In this document: positions 1-5,862 of the stretch, piece after piece
Numbering within the stretch: the stretch's first letter is position 1
How the letters are laid out: each line of letters starts with the position of its first letter
Origin: Planctomycetota bacterium
GTDB lineage: Bacteria; Planctomycetota; Phycisphaerae; SM23-33
Reading direction: 5' to 3'
Assembly (NCBI GenBank): GCA_003644335.1
Contig: QNCB01000067.1
Coordinates: 1 to 6,935, forward strand
DNA: 6,935 nucleotides
Notes under the pieces: generated by a model
What the model saw: the letters and a program-made list of their open reading frames with translations, nothing else
What the model was told of the DNA's origin: nothing
Database searches by the model: none
Made by a program: the position numbers and the translations under genes

Positions 1-247
1 CCTCATACGCTTTGGCGAACCACTTCCCGATAAGCCGGAATTCCTTTTATATGGCCTGCTGACGGGGGTGACGGAAGCAATAAATGCATGTTTTTACCTT
101 CGGAGGACCTGTTATGATTGAGCTTACGAAAAAATCGGGAAGTTTGAGTGTTTTTTGAAATTTCTTGTGTTTTTTTTGAGGGGGCTTTGCAGCCAAGGCA
201 CCGGGCGGAAATGACAAAAAAAAGAAACAAAAGAAAAACAGAAAAAA
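1..247. other. Left-edge region with no defensible gene
   Basis: I recognise no gene here. The plus strand is open from position 2 to a TGA at 119-121 (39 codons, no start inside the window), so it could be the C-terminal tail of a plus-strand protein ending in RRTCYD. I recognise no family in it and the reading is weak. A Shine-Dalgarno-like GGAGG at 102-106 precedes ATG 114-116, but that frame stops after 14 codons. The rest is low complexity: T-runs around 151-178 and an A-rich stretch at 216-247. A minus-strand frame at 3-230 is also open but reads through these homopolymer runs and looks non-coding. Confidence 0.4.
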
Positions 248-266
248 CATGGGCAAGATGCCCATG
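242..266 (-). terminator. Intrinsic terminator of the glycosidase operon
   Basis: Read on the minus strand, an 8-bp perfect stem (CATGGGCA pairing with TGCCCATG) closes a 3-nt loop. It is followed directly by six T residues and then further T-rich sequence down to about 212. It lies 63-90 bases past the GH116 stop codon and in the right orientation to end that transcript. The stem is only moderately GC-rich, so efficiency is uncertain, and the hairpin is also one unit of a tandem repeat (248-293). Confidence 0.65.
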
Positions 267-293
267 CTACCATGGACGAGACGTCCATGCTAC
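248..293. repeat. Two tandem 23-bp hairpin units with compensatory changes
   Basis: Units lie at 248-270 and 271-293. Each has the form arm (8 bp), AGA, complementary arm (8 bp), CTAC. The first arm is CATGGGCA and the second CATGGACG. Each differs from the other at three positions, and the partner arms carry the matching changes, so both units keep perfect 8-bp stems. CATGG, AGA and CCATGCTAC are shared. This resembles the dispersed palindromic intergenic repeats of planctomycete-like genomes (recalled, not searched). No third unit is visible in the window. Confidence 0.8.
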
Positions 294-295
294 GT

Positions 296-343
296 AATCA
301 ACTAACCAACCAATCAACTAACCAACTAATCAACCAGTCAACT
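296..343. repeat. Tetranucleotide repeat, twelve degenerate AAYY units
   Basis: Twelve consecutive four-base units run without interruption. They are AATC, AACT or AACC with a single AGTC, so the plus strand is nearly free of G and the minus strand reads as RRTT repeats. The tract begins two bases after the tandem hairpin units and runs into the 3' end of the GH116 gene, covering its stop codon (330-332) and the preceding codons. In another minus frame it would encode a repetitive W-L-V-rich tail, which is not the gene's frame. Units differ from one another, so this looks old or constrained rather than a fresh microsatellite. Confidence 0.8.
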
Positions 344-2804
344 GGATTCGGTTTACCTCGATCATGCCGGACTTGACGTCGAGGAAGGCTTGGCCTGCTC
401 GCATGCCTACAGTGCCGAAGCCCGTGGCGGTGGACAGGAACGCGCGGAAGTCGCCCCGCACTTGTGGCGAGACGTAAAGCACCTTTTCGACCGCGTCGTA
501 GCGGACGCCCGTTAGCCCCTGGAGCATGCCGTAGCTCGCCATGGCCCGGGCGTACCAGTAGCCACACTCATACTCGTTGAAGGGGTTGCGAACCCTGCCG
601 TCATAGCGGTCGCGGCAGGCGCGGACAATCTCCAGCCCTTCCTCGACATGGCCCAGCGTCATCAGATGCGCCGCCACCTGATACTCGATGCCAGTCCAAA
701 CCTCGTTGCTGTAAATGAACGGCAGCGAAAGACTGCCACCCTTAGGCCAGGAGCACAGCAGCAGGCCGGCCTCGCTACCCAGGGCGTAGGTCGGCCTTTG
801 CGGGTTGGCGTGGCTGGACAGGTCTCCGCGGAAGTTGTGCTTGTGAACGGCCAGCAGATGAGACTCGATCTTGTCCCGGTCGAGAATTTCGCCCAGCCCA
901 CAGACATCCGCGATCCACGCGCCAAGCACGCCGTCAGAGAGGCAGCCCTTGCCGTACTGATATTTCGGCCCTTCCTTCTGCAGCAAGGCTTTGGATTCCA
1001 GCGATTCGTACATCTTCGGATGAAGCCCCACAGCCTCCGTCGGGTCGCCCGCGCGAAGCCCTTTCCACATTACCTTCTGGATGAAATACTCGCCGTCGAA
1101 AAGTTCCGTCTCCAGATAGGCTAGACTTTTCTCAGCCAGCTGCTCGTACTCGCTGACGTCGTCTCCAATCGCGAGGCCTATTTCAATCGCAGCCCGTAGC
1201 GCGCCGAGATACATACTGGTGCACAACCCGTCCGGCCCCCAAAATTCGATGTCATAAGTATTATGGTGCGGCTCAACGACGGCACCGACACGCTCCGGGT
1301 CCCATGTCTCGATGCAATAGTCCAAGCTGCGCCGCACCATTGGCCACAGTTCGCCTGCCCATGCGGTATCCCCGCAAATTCGCCACTCGCGATAGACTCG
1401 CATAATGCTGCCTAGCTGGCCATCCGCTGCGGGCACTTTTTCCGCACCGTCGGTGGGCGGATCGGTCAGCCCGCTAATCGGCAAGCGAGCACGGAAGGCC
1501 TGGAACCCGTTGTCGCTCAGACACTCGTTGTATTCGGTTTCACGAATGGTTCTCTCTAAGGACGGGAACAGGTGCGGGAGAGCCTGGGCGTAGTTCCAGA
1601 CATGTGTGCAGGTGCCATGGCAAGAGCCAGCTGAACCATCGCAGCCCTCCCACGCCCAGAAACGCCCGTCAGCCTGACGCAGACAAGTCGGAGATTTTAG
1701 AATCGTCAGGTTCGCAGCCACGGCTTCGACGACCTCGGCGGGGAGCGTCGTGTCGTAGAAACAGTCCGCAAAGGTTTCCGACGCCAGCCGCAGTCGGCCA
1801 AAATTCTCCTGCCAATAATTCATAACCTCATCAACGCTTGCAAATTTCGAGCTGTACCAGGGCTGATGCGTCGGCGAGGCTGCATCGCTGCACTTCTCGC
1901 TGCAACAATCCGCCGGCGGTGCGTGTCCCGCCGAAACGTTGCTCTTGGGCACATACCAGCCCAGCTGAAGTTTAATGGTTTTCTCGCCGTTTGGCGGAAG
2001 TGTAAACGGCACGAAAATACTGCCGCCGGGGCTGGGCTTGCTCTCGGTAACAGGCTGCTGTTCGACAATCTCGCCAGCGGCAACCGATTTCCAGACCATC
2101 GTTAACGAGTCAAAACTTCCACCCCGAAACCAGGCGCAATTGACCTTTGCTGCAGCATCGTCAACCGCCGCACAGAATGAGCCTTCTTTCCACGGCTCTT
2201 TGTCGTCGGCGGGCTGATAAAATTCGAAACCGCCATCAGCTGCTTTAACCACCGGCGGATTCTTTTCGTCCGTGCCCATAAAATTTTTAGCGTTGAAAGA
2301 ATAGATAGCTTCAATTGGCCGATCGGTTTTGTTGACAAAATAAAACTCCAACGCTGCAACCGGCAGCGAGCTGTCATCAGGCTCGGGCGGCGTAAATGGA
2401 CTCCAGCCGGTGATTTCCACGGCAACGGGCAAGGCCTCGTCGCAAAGCGAAACGGTTCCAAATGGAAAACGCGAAGAGAAGCTCGTCTGCCCAAAGCGCG
2501 GCAAGCCATAGGTTCTGCTGCCGCCACCGCCGCCAGGGCCTCCCACGCTCATGATTTTCCAATCAGGAACAACTCCTTCAAGCACCCTGGCTATGTCGCC
2601 GCCATCTTCAGCCGCACCCTTGACGTAAAGAGCGGAAAACATCTGCGGTTCATTGTGAACATCCGGCTGATTAAACAGGGACACATGCGACAAGGCCCCG
2701 CTGCCCTCCAGGCAGACCATTCCCGCCCCGATACCGCCAAGGGGAAAAGCCACCCGGTTAAGATTCTCGCCTTCGTATTTGGCGTTATATCGTCGTTGCT
2801 GCAT
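330..2804 (-). CDS. GH116 family beta-glycosidase (GBA2-like), cytoplasmic
   Basis: An 824-residue protein, close to the roughly 800 residues of bacterial GH116 enzymes. The N-terminal part (about 12-340) matches the beta-sandwich domain, with the family opening RVAFPLGGIGAGM at 17-29. The C-terminal part (about 355-815) is the (alpha/alpha)6 catalytic domain. E386 in WEGC aligns by context with the GH116 nucleophile, and D518 in HNTYD with the acid/base. As I recall, these are E441/D593 in the Thermoanaerobacterium enzyme and E527/D677 in human GBA2, with similar spacing. E744 and R753 keep the nine-residue spacing of the sugar-binding pair in that bacterial enzyme. No signal peptide is visible, so the protein is probably cytoplasmic and cleaves a terminal beta-linked glucose, xylose or N-acetylglucosamine; the sugar cannot be read from sequence. 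GGAG lies 7 bases before ATG 2804. It starts 21 bp after the upstream GH-A gene, implying cotranscription. A glycine run (about 88-95) and a Cys cluster (300, 301, 305) sit in the N-terminal domain. Confidence 0.9.
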   Translation of the reverse strand: MQQRRYNAKYEGENLNRVAFPLGGIGAGMVCLEGSGALSHVSLFNQPDVHNEPQMFSALYVKGAAEDGGDIARVLEGVVPDWKIMSVGGPGGGGGSRTYGLPRFGQTSFSSRFPFGTVSLCDEALPVAVEITGWSPFTPPEPDDSSLPVAALEFYFVNKTDRPIEAIYSFNAKNFMGTDEKNPPVVKAADGGFEFYQPADDKEPWKEGSFCAAVDDAAAKVNCAWFRGGSFDSLTMVWKSVAAGEIVEQQPVTESKPSPGGSIFVPFTLPPNGEKTIKLQLGWYVPKSNVSAGHAPPADCCSEKCSDAASPTHQPWYSSKFASVDEVMNYWQENFGRLRLASETFADCFYDTTLPAEVVEAVAANLTILKSPTCLRQADGRFWAWEGCDGSAGSCHGTCTHVWNYAQALPHLFPSLERTIRETEYNECLSDNGFQAFRARLPISGLTDPPTDGAEKVPAADGQLGSIMRVYREWRICGDTAWAGELWPMVRRSLDYCIETWDPERVGAVVEPHHNTYDIEFWGPDGLCTSMYLGALRAAIEIGLAIGDDVSEYEQLAEKSLAYLETELFDGEYFIQKVMWKGLRAGDPTEAVGLHPKMYESLESKALLQKEGPKYQYGKGCLSDGVLGAWIADVCGLGEILDRDKIESHLLAVHKHNFRGDLSSHANPQRPTYALGSEAGLLLCSWPKGGSLSLPFIYSNEVWTGIEYQVAAHLMTLGHVEEGLEIVRACRDRYDGRVRNPFNEYECGYWYARAMASYGMLQGLTGVRYDAVEKVLYVSPQVRGDFRAFLSTATGFGTVGMRAGQAFLDVKSGMIEVNRIQLTG

Positions 2805-2825
2805 TTTAATTCTCCATGTTGTTTA

Positions 2826-4382
2826 CTATTTTTTCGGAGACATTTTTATTATGACCGGGTAATCGGGGATTACCACATCTTTCAAAATGGTCTTGCCGTC
2901 TTTGGTCGAGGCATTCACCTTGAAGCTCTTGCCAGTCATTATATCAACGCCGGTAAAGCCCGCGTAATCGGTCATATCCAGCGTAACCGTGGACATCAGA
3001 TCCTGGCGGTCGGAGGCTCGCACTGCGTTCCACAGAACGAGTAGCACCTCGCCGGTGTCGGCATTCTTGAAGAGATATTTTTCAACCCGATTGAGCGACT
3101 GAATCTCCTGGCCATCCCAAACCATGGACGGCTCGATATACTTCCAGTTCTTACTGTCGAGATACCGGTCAGGATTGGCTGTTACCGCAAAGCCATTCTT
3201 GAACAGCTTGACCGGATCGCTGAAGAGTGCGCACATCCGCTGAACCACATAGAAAGCGGGCTTGGGTTCGTAATTCTGGCTTTTGCGTTTAATCATGCCA
3301 AAATGACCTTCAGGGTGTTTATTGACACCGATACTGTCATCATGAAAATCATACTGGATGGCAGCCTTAACTTCGCCCACCAGGTGCAGAAACCAGTACC
3401 TGGCAAGATATTTCGCCTGCGCTTCATAGGAAAACGCCTCATAGACTGTATCGCCGCCTTTCGGAGAACCCAGCGTGCGGTAGAATGTCGTATATCCGAA
3501 CTCATTGATATAAATATCTGTACTCTTCATGCCGACGGCTTTCATCTTCTCTCTCAACCGTCTCAGGATTGACAGATAGGTATGATCGTCATCCGCTGCG
3601 TCAATACCATCGCGCTCCTTGATAACCGCGCCGCCATAGGGTTGAACTTCCGGCGGGAGCTTGAAGGGATAGGGATGAAGAAGTAGAGCATCCACAAGCT
3701 CTATGCCGCCTTTTTCTTTCAGGATATCCAGGAAGTGATGGTTGACCGGCGCGACGCAACTGCCGGCGATGATGATGGCATCCGGGTCAACCGCCTTGAC
3801 GGCTTTGGCTCCGACGATGGTCAGTTCGGCATATTTTCGCAACCAAACGGTATCGGTTCCCTCTTTGGCGTTCCAACTGCCGCCGTTCTTGACACGCTTC
3901 CGGAAATTGTTCGTCGGCTCGTTCCACATTTTCCAGACCTTGACCTTGCCTTTGAGAGATTTGGCGACGAAGCTACAATAATTAGCATAGCCTCTTTTGA
4001 ACGCTTCAAAATCTTCAGTGGGATAAAGCTTATAGGGTGGGCAATCCAGCGTTACGATTACATTGAGTCCGCGAGCAACCGCATCGTCGATGAATTTCTT
4101 TGTGTGCGGGAACTTTTCGTCCGGCATTTTCAAAACGCCTTTTTCGCGTTCAATCTGACTCCACGGACAGCCTTCGGCAATCCATTTGAAACCGGCGTTT
4201 TCAATCAGCGGCAAAACTTCCTTGTACTTCCAACTCTGGACAAAATGAACCTGTGTTCCAAAAATAGACCCGCTGATTTCCTTGGAAGTTTTCAGCTTGA
4301 TAGCTTCTTCCGCGCTAACGGTTCCGACGCAAAAACACGCCACGCCAACAATCACCATAAGTCTCGATATTTGCCTCTTCAT
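2826..4382 (-). CDS. Secreted clan GH-A glycoside hydrolase (TIM barrel)
   Basis: A 518-residue protein. Residues 1-24 form a Sec signal peptide (KRQ, hydrophobic core, cleavage after VSA), so it acts in the periplasm or outside. Residues about 37-385 read as a (beta/alpha)8 barrel of clan GH-A. WNEP at 153-156 places the acid/base at E155 after strand 4, and INEFG at 292-296 places the nucleophile at E294 after strand 7. HPY at 236-238 and YDFHDD at 344-349 are typical of GH39/GH51/GH5-like barrels. Residues about 390-518 look like a small beta domain (YLFKN...VLLVLWNA). Clan GH-A uses a retaining double-displacement mechanism. The exact family and substrate are not clear to me; GH39-like or an uncharacterised group is most likely. 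AGGAG lies 8 bases before ATG 4382. It is the first gene of the operon with GH116, suggesting external trimming followed by intracellular hydrolysis. A MITE-like element lies 48 bp upstream of the start. Confidence 0.85.
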   Translation of the reverse strand: MKRQISRLMVIVGVACFCVGTVSAEEAIKLKTSKEISGSIFGTQVHFVQSWKYKEVLPLIENAGFKWIAEGCPWSQIEREKGVLKMPDEKFPHTKKFIDDAVARGLNVIVTLDCPPYKLYPTEDFEAFKRGYANYCSFVAKSLKGKVKVWKMWNEPTNNFRKRVKNGGSWNAKEGTDTVWLRKYAELTIVGAKAVKAVDPDAIIIAGSCVAPVNHHFLDILKEKGGIELVDALLLHPYPFKLPPEVQPYGGAVIKERDGIDAADDDHTYLSILRRLREKMKAVGMKSTDIYINEFGYTTFYRTLGSPKGGDTVYEAFSYEAQAKYLARYWFLHLVGEVKAAIQYDFHDDSIGVNKHPEGHFGMIKRKSQNYEPKPAFYVVQRMCALFSDPVKLFKNGFAVTANPDRYLDSKNWKYIEPSMVWDGQEIQSLNRVEKYLFKNADTGEVLLVLWNAVRASDRQDLMSTVTLDMTDYAGFTGVDIMTGKSFKVNASTKDGKTILKDVVIPDYPVIIKMSPKK

Positions 4383-4412
4383 AACCTGTTCTCCTGTAAC
4401 TGTGATGTTTGA

Positions 4413-4442
4413 TTTCTATGACTCTACTTGAGCCAATTGCAA
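4413..4442 (-). promoter_or_regulatory. Weak promoter candidate for the glycosidase operon
   Basis: On the minus strand TTGCAA (4437-4442) and TAGAAA (4413-4418) are 18 bp apart, each four of six matches to sigma70 consensus. This would start transcription about 24 bases before ATG 4382. The -35-like box lies inside the terminal repeat of the MITE-like element and the -10-like box just outside. I saw no better candidate between the upstream terminator and the gene, but matches of this quality occur by chance. Confidence 0.25.
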
Positions 4443-4561
4443 AACTATTCTGGAATGTAGCACAGTCGCCCTCGGCTGTGTTTAACTTGCTATATTTCCA
4501 GTGTTTTTTTACATGACCTTCCCAGCCGAGGGCGGCTAGGCTACATTTTTGCAATAGGCTC
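4430..4561. mobile_element. MITE-like inverted-repeat element with target duplication
   Basis: A 132-bp non-coding element with inverted termini. The left end GAGCCAATTGCAAAA and the right end (read inward) GAGCCTATTGCAAAA differ at one position. Further inward both arms share ATGTAGC and then GCCCTCGGCTG, offset by a short insertion in the left arm, so the arms are about 40 bp. TACTT directly abuts both ends (4425-4429 and 4562-4566). The identity can be widened to CTCTACTTG at 4422-4430 and 4559-4567, so the exact target duplication length is ambiguous. No transposase is encoded; mobilisation in trans by an unknown family is inferred. The minus-strand frame through it has no start or motif of its own. 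Its position just upstream of the GH-A gene means it may affect expression. Confidence 0.7.
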
Positions 4562-4588
4562 TACTTGTCCCAGCATTACTCTTTATGT

Positions 4589-4620
4589 AAAAAAAGGTGG
4601 CCGTCCACAAGACGACCACC
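4589..4620 (-). terminator. Rho-independent terminator downstream of the PEP-CTERM gene
   Basis: On the minus strand a 10-bp stem (GGTGGTCGTC with GACGGCCACC, one G-U pair) closes a 5-nt loop and is followed immediately by seven T residues (4595-4589). The orientation fits the minus-strand transcript of the PEP-CTERM gene, whose stop is about 305 bases upstream. It should separate that transcript from the glycosidase operon. There is no T-run on the plus-strand side, so it is not bidirectional. Confidence 0.85.
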
Positions 4621-4630
4621 CGGAAAGGAG

Positions 4631-4729
4631 GTGCAAGCTGAAAAATTTATCAACTTACATACAGCCATGAAACACATAGCTGAACTGATCAGGATAAAAT
4701 CAGCCCATGTTGAAGATGCTATAAGATGA
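4631..4729 (+). CDS. Possible small ORF or gene remnant, unrecognised
   Basis: An open frame of 32 codons starts at GTG 4631, with AAAGGAG (4624-4630) immediately before it. An in-frame ATG lies at 4667, giving a 20-residue peptide beginning MKHIAELIR and ending in EDAIR. The composition is helix-like and amphipathic and resembles protein more than random intergenic sequence. Against it, the Shine-Dalgarno-like run abuts the GTG with no spacing and is too far from the ATG. The region also lies in the 3' untranslated stretch of an opposing transcript, and it stops just before the palindromic repeats. It may be the tail of a gene cut by repeat insertion. I do not recognise a family. Confidence 0.15.
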   Translation: MQAEKFINLHTAMKHIAELIRIKSAHVEDAIR

Positions 4730-4736
4730 AAAAACT

Positions 4737-4828
4737 CTCTCGCAGAGGCGCCGAGTCCGCAGAGAAAAGATTTTTGATTTTATCTTTCCTCTGCGTCCTC
4801 TGCGACTCTGCGAGAGATAAATCTCTAC
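4737..4828. repeat. CTCTGCG-type palindrome, copy 1
   Basis: Arms of 35 bases (4737-4771 and 4782-4816) pair at 30 positions around a 10-base T-rich loop. Each arm is built from three CGCAGAG-type units (CTCTGCG on the other arm) spaced 8-9 bases apart. Similarity to copy 2 continues past the hairpin through ATAAATCTCTAC to 4828. This kind of CTCTGCG hairpin is widespread between genes in several phyla (recalled, not searched). It lies in the 3' untranslated region of the PEP-CTERM transcript. Confidence 0.85.
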
Positions 4829-4837
4829 AAACAGCTA

Positions 4838-4928
4838 TCTCGCAGAGACGCTGAGTCCGCAGAGAAAAGATTTTTGATTTTATCTTTCCTCTGCGTCCTC
4901 TGCGACTCTGCGAGAGATAAATCTTTAC
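4838..4928. repeat. CTCTGCG-type palindrome, copy 2, overlapping a stop codon
   Basis: This repeats copy 1 at an offset of exactly 100 bases, with three differences in 91 bases (4748/4848, 4752/4852, 4825/4925). Arms are 4838-4871 and 4882-4915. The first two differences fall at arm positions that are already unpaired, so stem pairing is equally good in both copies. The repeat edge runs into the PEP-CTERM gene: the stop TAA (4925-4927) and one base of the last lysine codon lie within the duplicated stretch. The corresponding bases in copy 1 would read TAG. Confidence 0.85.
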
Positions 4929-5653
4929 TTCCGACGCCTGCGAACCAACGCCAACAGGCCACCGATGCCCAGCAAGGTCATCGTGGCTGGCTCGGGAACG
5001 ACGATGAAACCGCCGATGCCCGCTTCCGAACGATTATTGGCCGTCTCCACCTTGATCACATCGCCTTGGGCCAGGCCGGTGATGTCAAACCAATAGACAT
5101 CAATCGAGTCGTTGTTGGTTGTCAAACCGGTTACGGACGCCGAATTCGAACCAATTGTCAGCTTGACATCATCGGCGGCGTAGAGACCGCTACTGTCAGC
5201 TGTATCCAGGACAACACCAAGACGGATATCAGCCTGGAACCCAGCTCCTACTGTGAGGTTGCCGAGATGACGAAGAGCTCCGTTCGAGTTTGTGGCAAAA
5301 CCCATACCGGTATCGATATCGAAGTTGCCGCCACTGTAATCATCCTTGGCGTTCTTGGCATAGTTGCTCCAGTTGCCCGCGTGGCCGGCATGGGCACCGG
5401 CGCTGAACGTAAGCCAACTGGAGTCGAAGATGCCCTTCTCACGAATATTCGTCGTGATGGGAGTCTTGTTTCCCGAGCCATCGGTCGTGTTGAAGAACAG
5501 CGTTCCGATTGCGTCGGCTTCTCCCAAGGCTGAGCCCCGCAGGTCCGCGTTGGTGTGGCCCAGATTCAGGTCATTGCCGTTCTGCGTAATTGTAGCCGCT
5601 TGAACGGTTGCTGCAACGAGCAACACTGCTAGCATTACCATCAACTTCTTCAT
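4925..5653 (-). CDS. PEP-CTERM sorting domain protein, surface or exported
   Basis: A 242-residue protein. Residues 1-19 are a Sec signal peptide (KK, hydrophobic core, cleavage after VQA). The body (about 20-215) is rich in Gly, Asn, Asp, Ser and Thr and poor in Cys, typical of an exported beta-rich protein; I recognise no enzymatic domain. The C-terminus is a textbook PEP-CTERM signal: VPEPAT at 219-224, a short hydrophobic segment, then RRRRK at 238-242. Such tails are processed by exosortase, which is not in this window. I chose ATG 5653 because it starts the signal peptide and has AGG six bases upstream. Extending to ATG 5761 would add 36 charged residues in front of the signal peptide and begin upstream of the predicted transcription start. 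It is divergent from the AraC regulator, has its own terminator at 4589-4620, and is probably not cotranscribed with the glycosidases. The role is unknown; a glycan-binding or envelope role is only a guess from context. Confidence 0.88.
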   Translation of the reverse strand: MKKLMVMLAVLLVAATVQAATITQNGNDLNLGHTNADLRGSALGEADAIGTLFFNTTDGSGNKTPITTNIREKGIFDSSWLTFSAGAHAGHAGNWSNYAKNAKDDYSGGNFDIDTGMGFATNSNGALRHLGNLTVGAGFQADIRLGVVLDTADSSGLYAADDVKLTIGSNSASVTGLTTNNDSIDVYWFDITGLAQGDVIKVETANNRSEAGIGGFIVVPEPATMTLLGIGGLLALVRRRRK

Positions 5654-5669
5654 CGTACACCTGTCTTTC

Positions 5670-5714
5670 TGCCCTCTCATGGGCAAACACTTTCGCCCGC
5701 CAGCACACCTGGCG
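5670..5714 (-). promoter_or_regulatory. Structured 5' leader of the PEP-CTERM gene
   Basis: On the minus strand three hairpins can form in the leader. A: CGCCAG/CTGGCG with 5-nt loop (5698-5714). B: GGGCGAA/TTTGCCC with 4-nt loop and one G-U pair (5681-5698). C: TGCCC/GGGCA with 6-nt loop (5670-5685). B and C share TGCCC and cannot coexist, the layout of a two-state switch. C ends 16 bases before the start codon, leaving the AGG site free. It does not match a riboswitch class that I recognise. It could be an unannotated regulatory RNA or simply a stable leader. Confidence 0.35.
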
Positions 5715-5730
5715 AGACCTTCCGATAATT

Positions 5731-5831
5731 TTGCAGGCCTCTTTCTCACCCGCATCTTCACTTATGATAGAGCAACTTGCGATTTTGCACAATGCACTTT
5801 TGCCTCTAATTGTTGCATTTTTAATATAAGG
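5731..5831. repeat. Degenerate duplicated regulatory module, copy A
   Basis: About 100 bases here align with copy B (5863-5964) at an offset of 132-133, roughly three quarters identical by eye. The best conserved block is 5787-5822, including GCACAATGC, CTTTTGC and CTAATTGTTGCA. The next best is around CGCATCTT and ATGATAGAG. It ends in AATATAAGG, matching the AATTCGAGG ribosome-binding region of the regulator in copy B, but no start codon follows. The module carries the proximal minus-strand promoter candidate. Confidence 0.75.
5764..5792 (-). promoter_or_regulatory. Candidate sigma70 promoter for the PEP-CTERM gene, proximal
   Basis: On the minus strand TTGTGC (5787-5792) and TATCAT (5764-5769) are separated by exactly 17 bp. 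Transcription would begin near 5757, giving a leader of about 100 bases. The same geometry is kept in the diverged duplicate, which supports function. Just upstream of the -35 the strand reads TGCAACAATTAG then GCAAAAG, conserved in both copies and well placed for an AraC-type activator. Confidence 0.5.
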
Positions 5832-5862
5832 TTTTTTGCGACAAAAAAAGCGACGCGAGTTT

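Noticed and set aside
3..230. 75-codon minus-strand open frame at the left edge
   Set aside because: Composition follows T-rich and homopolymer DNA, with no ribosome-binding site or recognisable motif.
648..1124. 158-codon plus-strand open frame opposite GH116
   Set aside because: Antisense shadow; the minus strand carries conserved GH116 catalytic-domain sequence here.
3735..4412. 225-codon plus-strand open frame opposite the GH-A gene
   Set aside because: Antisense shadow of a gene with clear catalytic motifs and signal peptide; no recognisable domain of its own.
4315..4554. 79-codon minus-strand open frame across the MITE-like element
   Set aside because: It is composed mostly of the inverted-repeat element and then enters the GH-A gene in the wrong frame.
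4624..4633. Strong Shine-Dalgarno match AAAGGAGGTG on the plus strand
   Set aside because: No start codon at 5-10 bases; the only nearby start overlaps the match, so it is not good evidence of translation.
4737..4928. CRISPR array
   Set aside because: Only two copies, 91 bases long and palindromic, with a 9-base gap; no spacers and no cas genes.
4874..5533. 219-codon plus-strand open frame opposite the PEP-CTERM gene
   Set aside because: It starts in the CTCTGCG palindrome and runs antisense to a gene with a signal peptide and PEP-CTERM tail; no domain seen.
5654..5761. Longer PEP-CTERM protein beginning at ATG 5761
   Set aside because: The extra 36 residues are charged and precede a good signal peptide; ATG 5653 has AGG at proper spacing, and the predicted transcript starts near 5757, after the upstream ATG.
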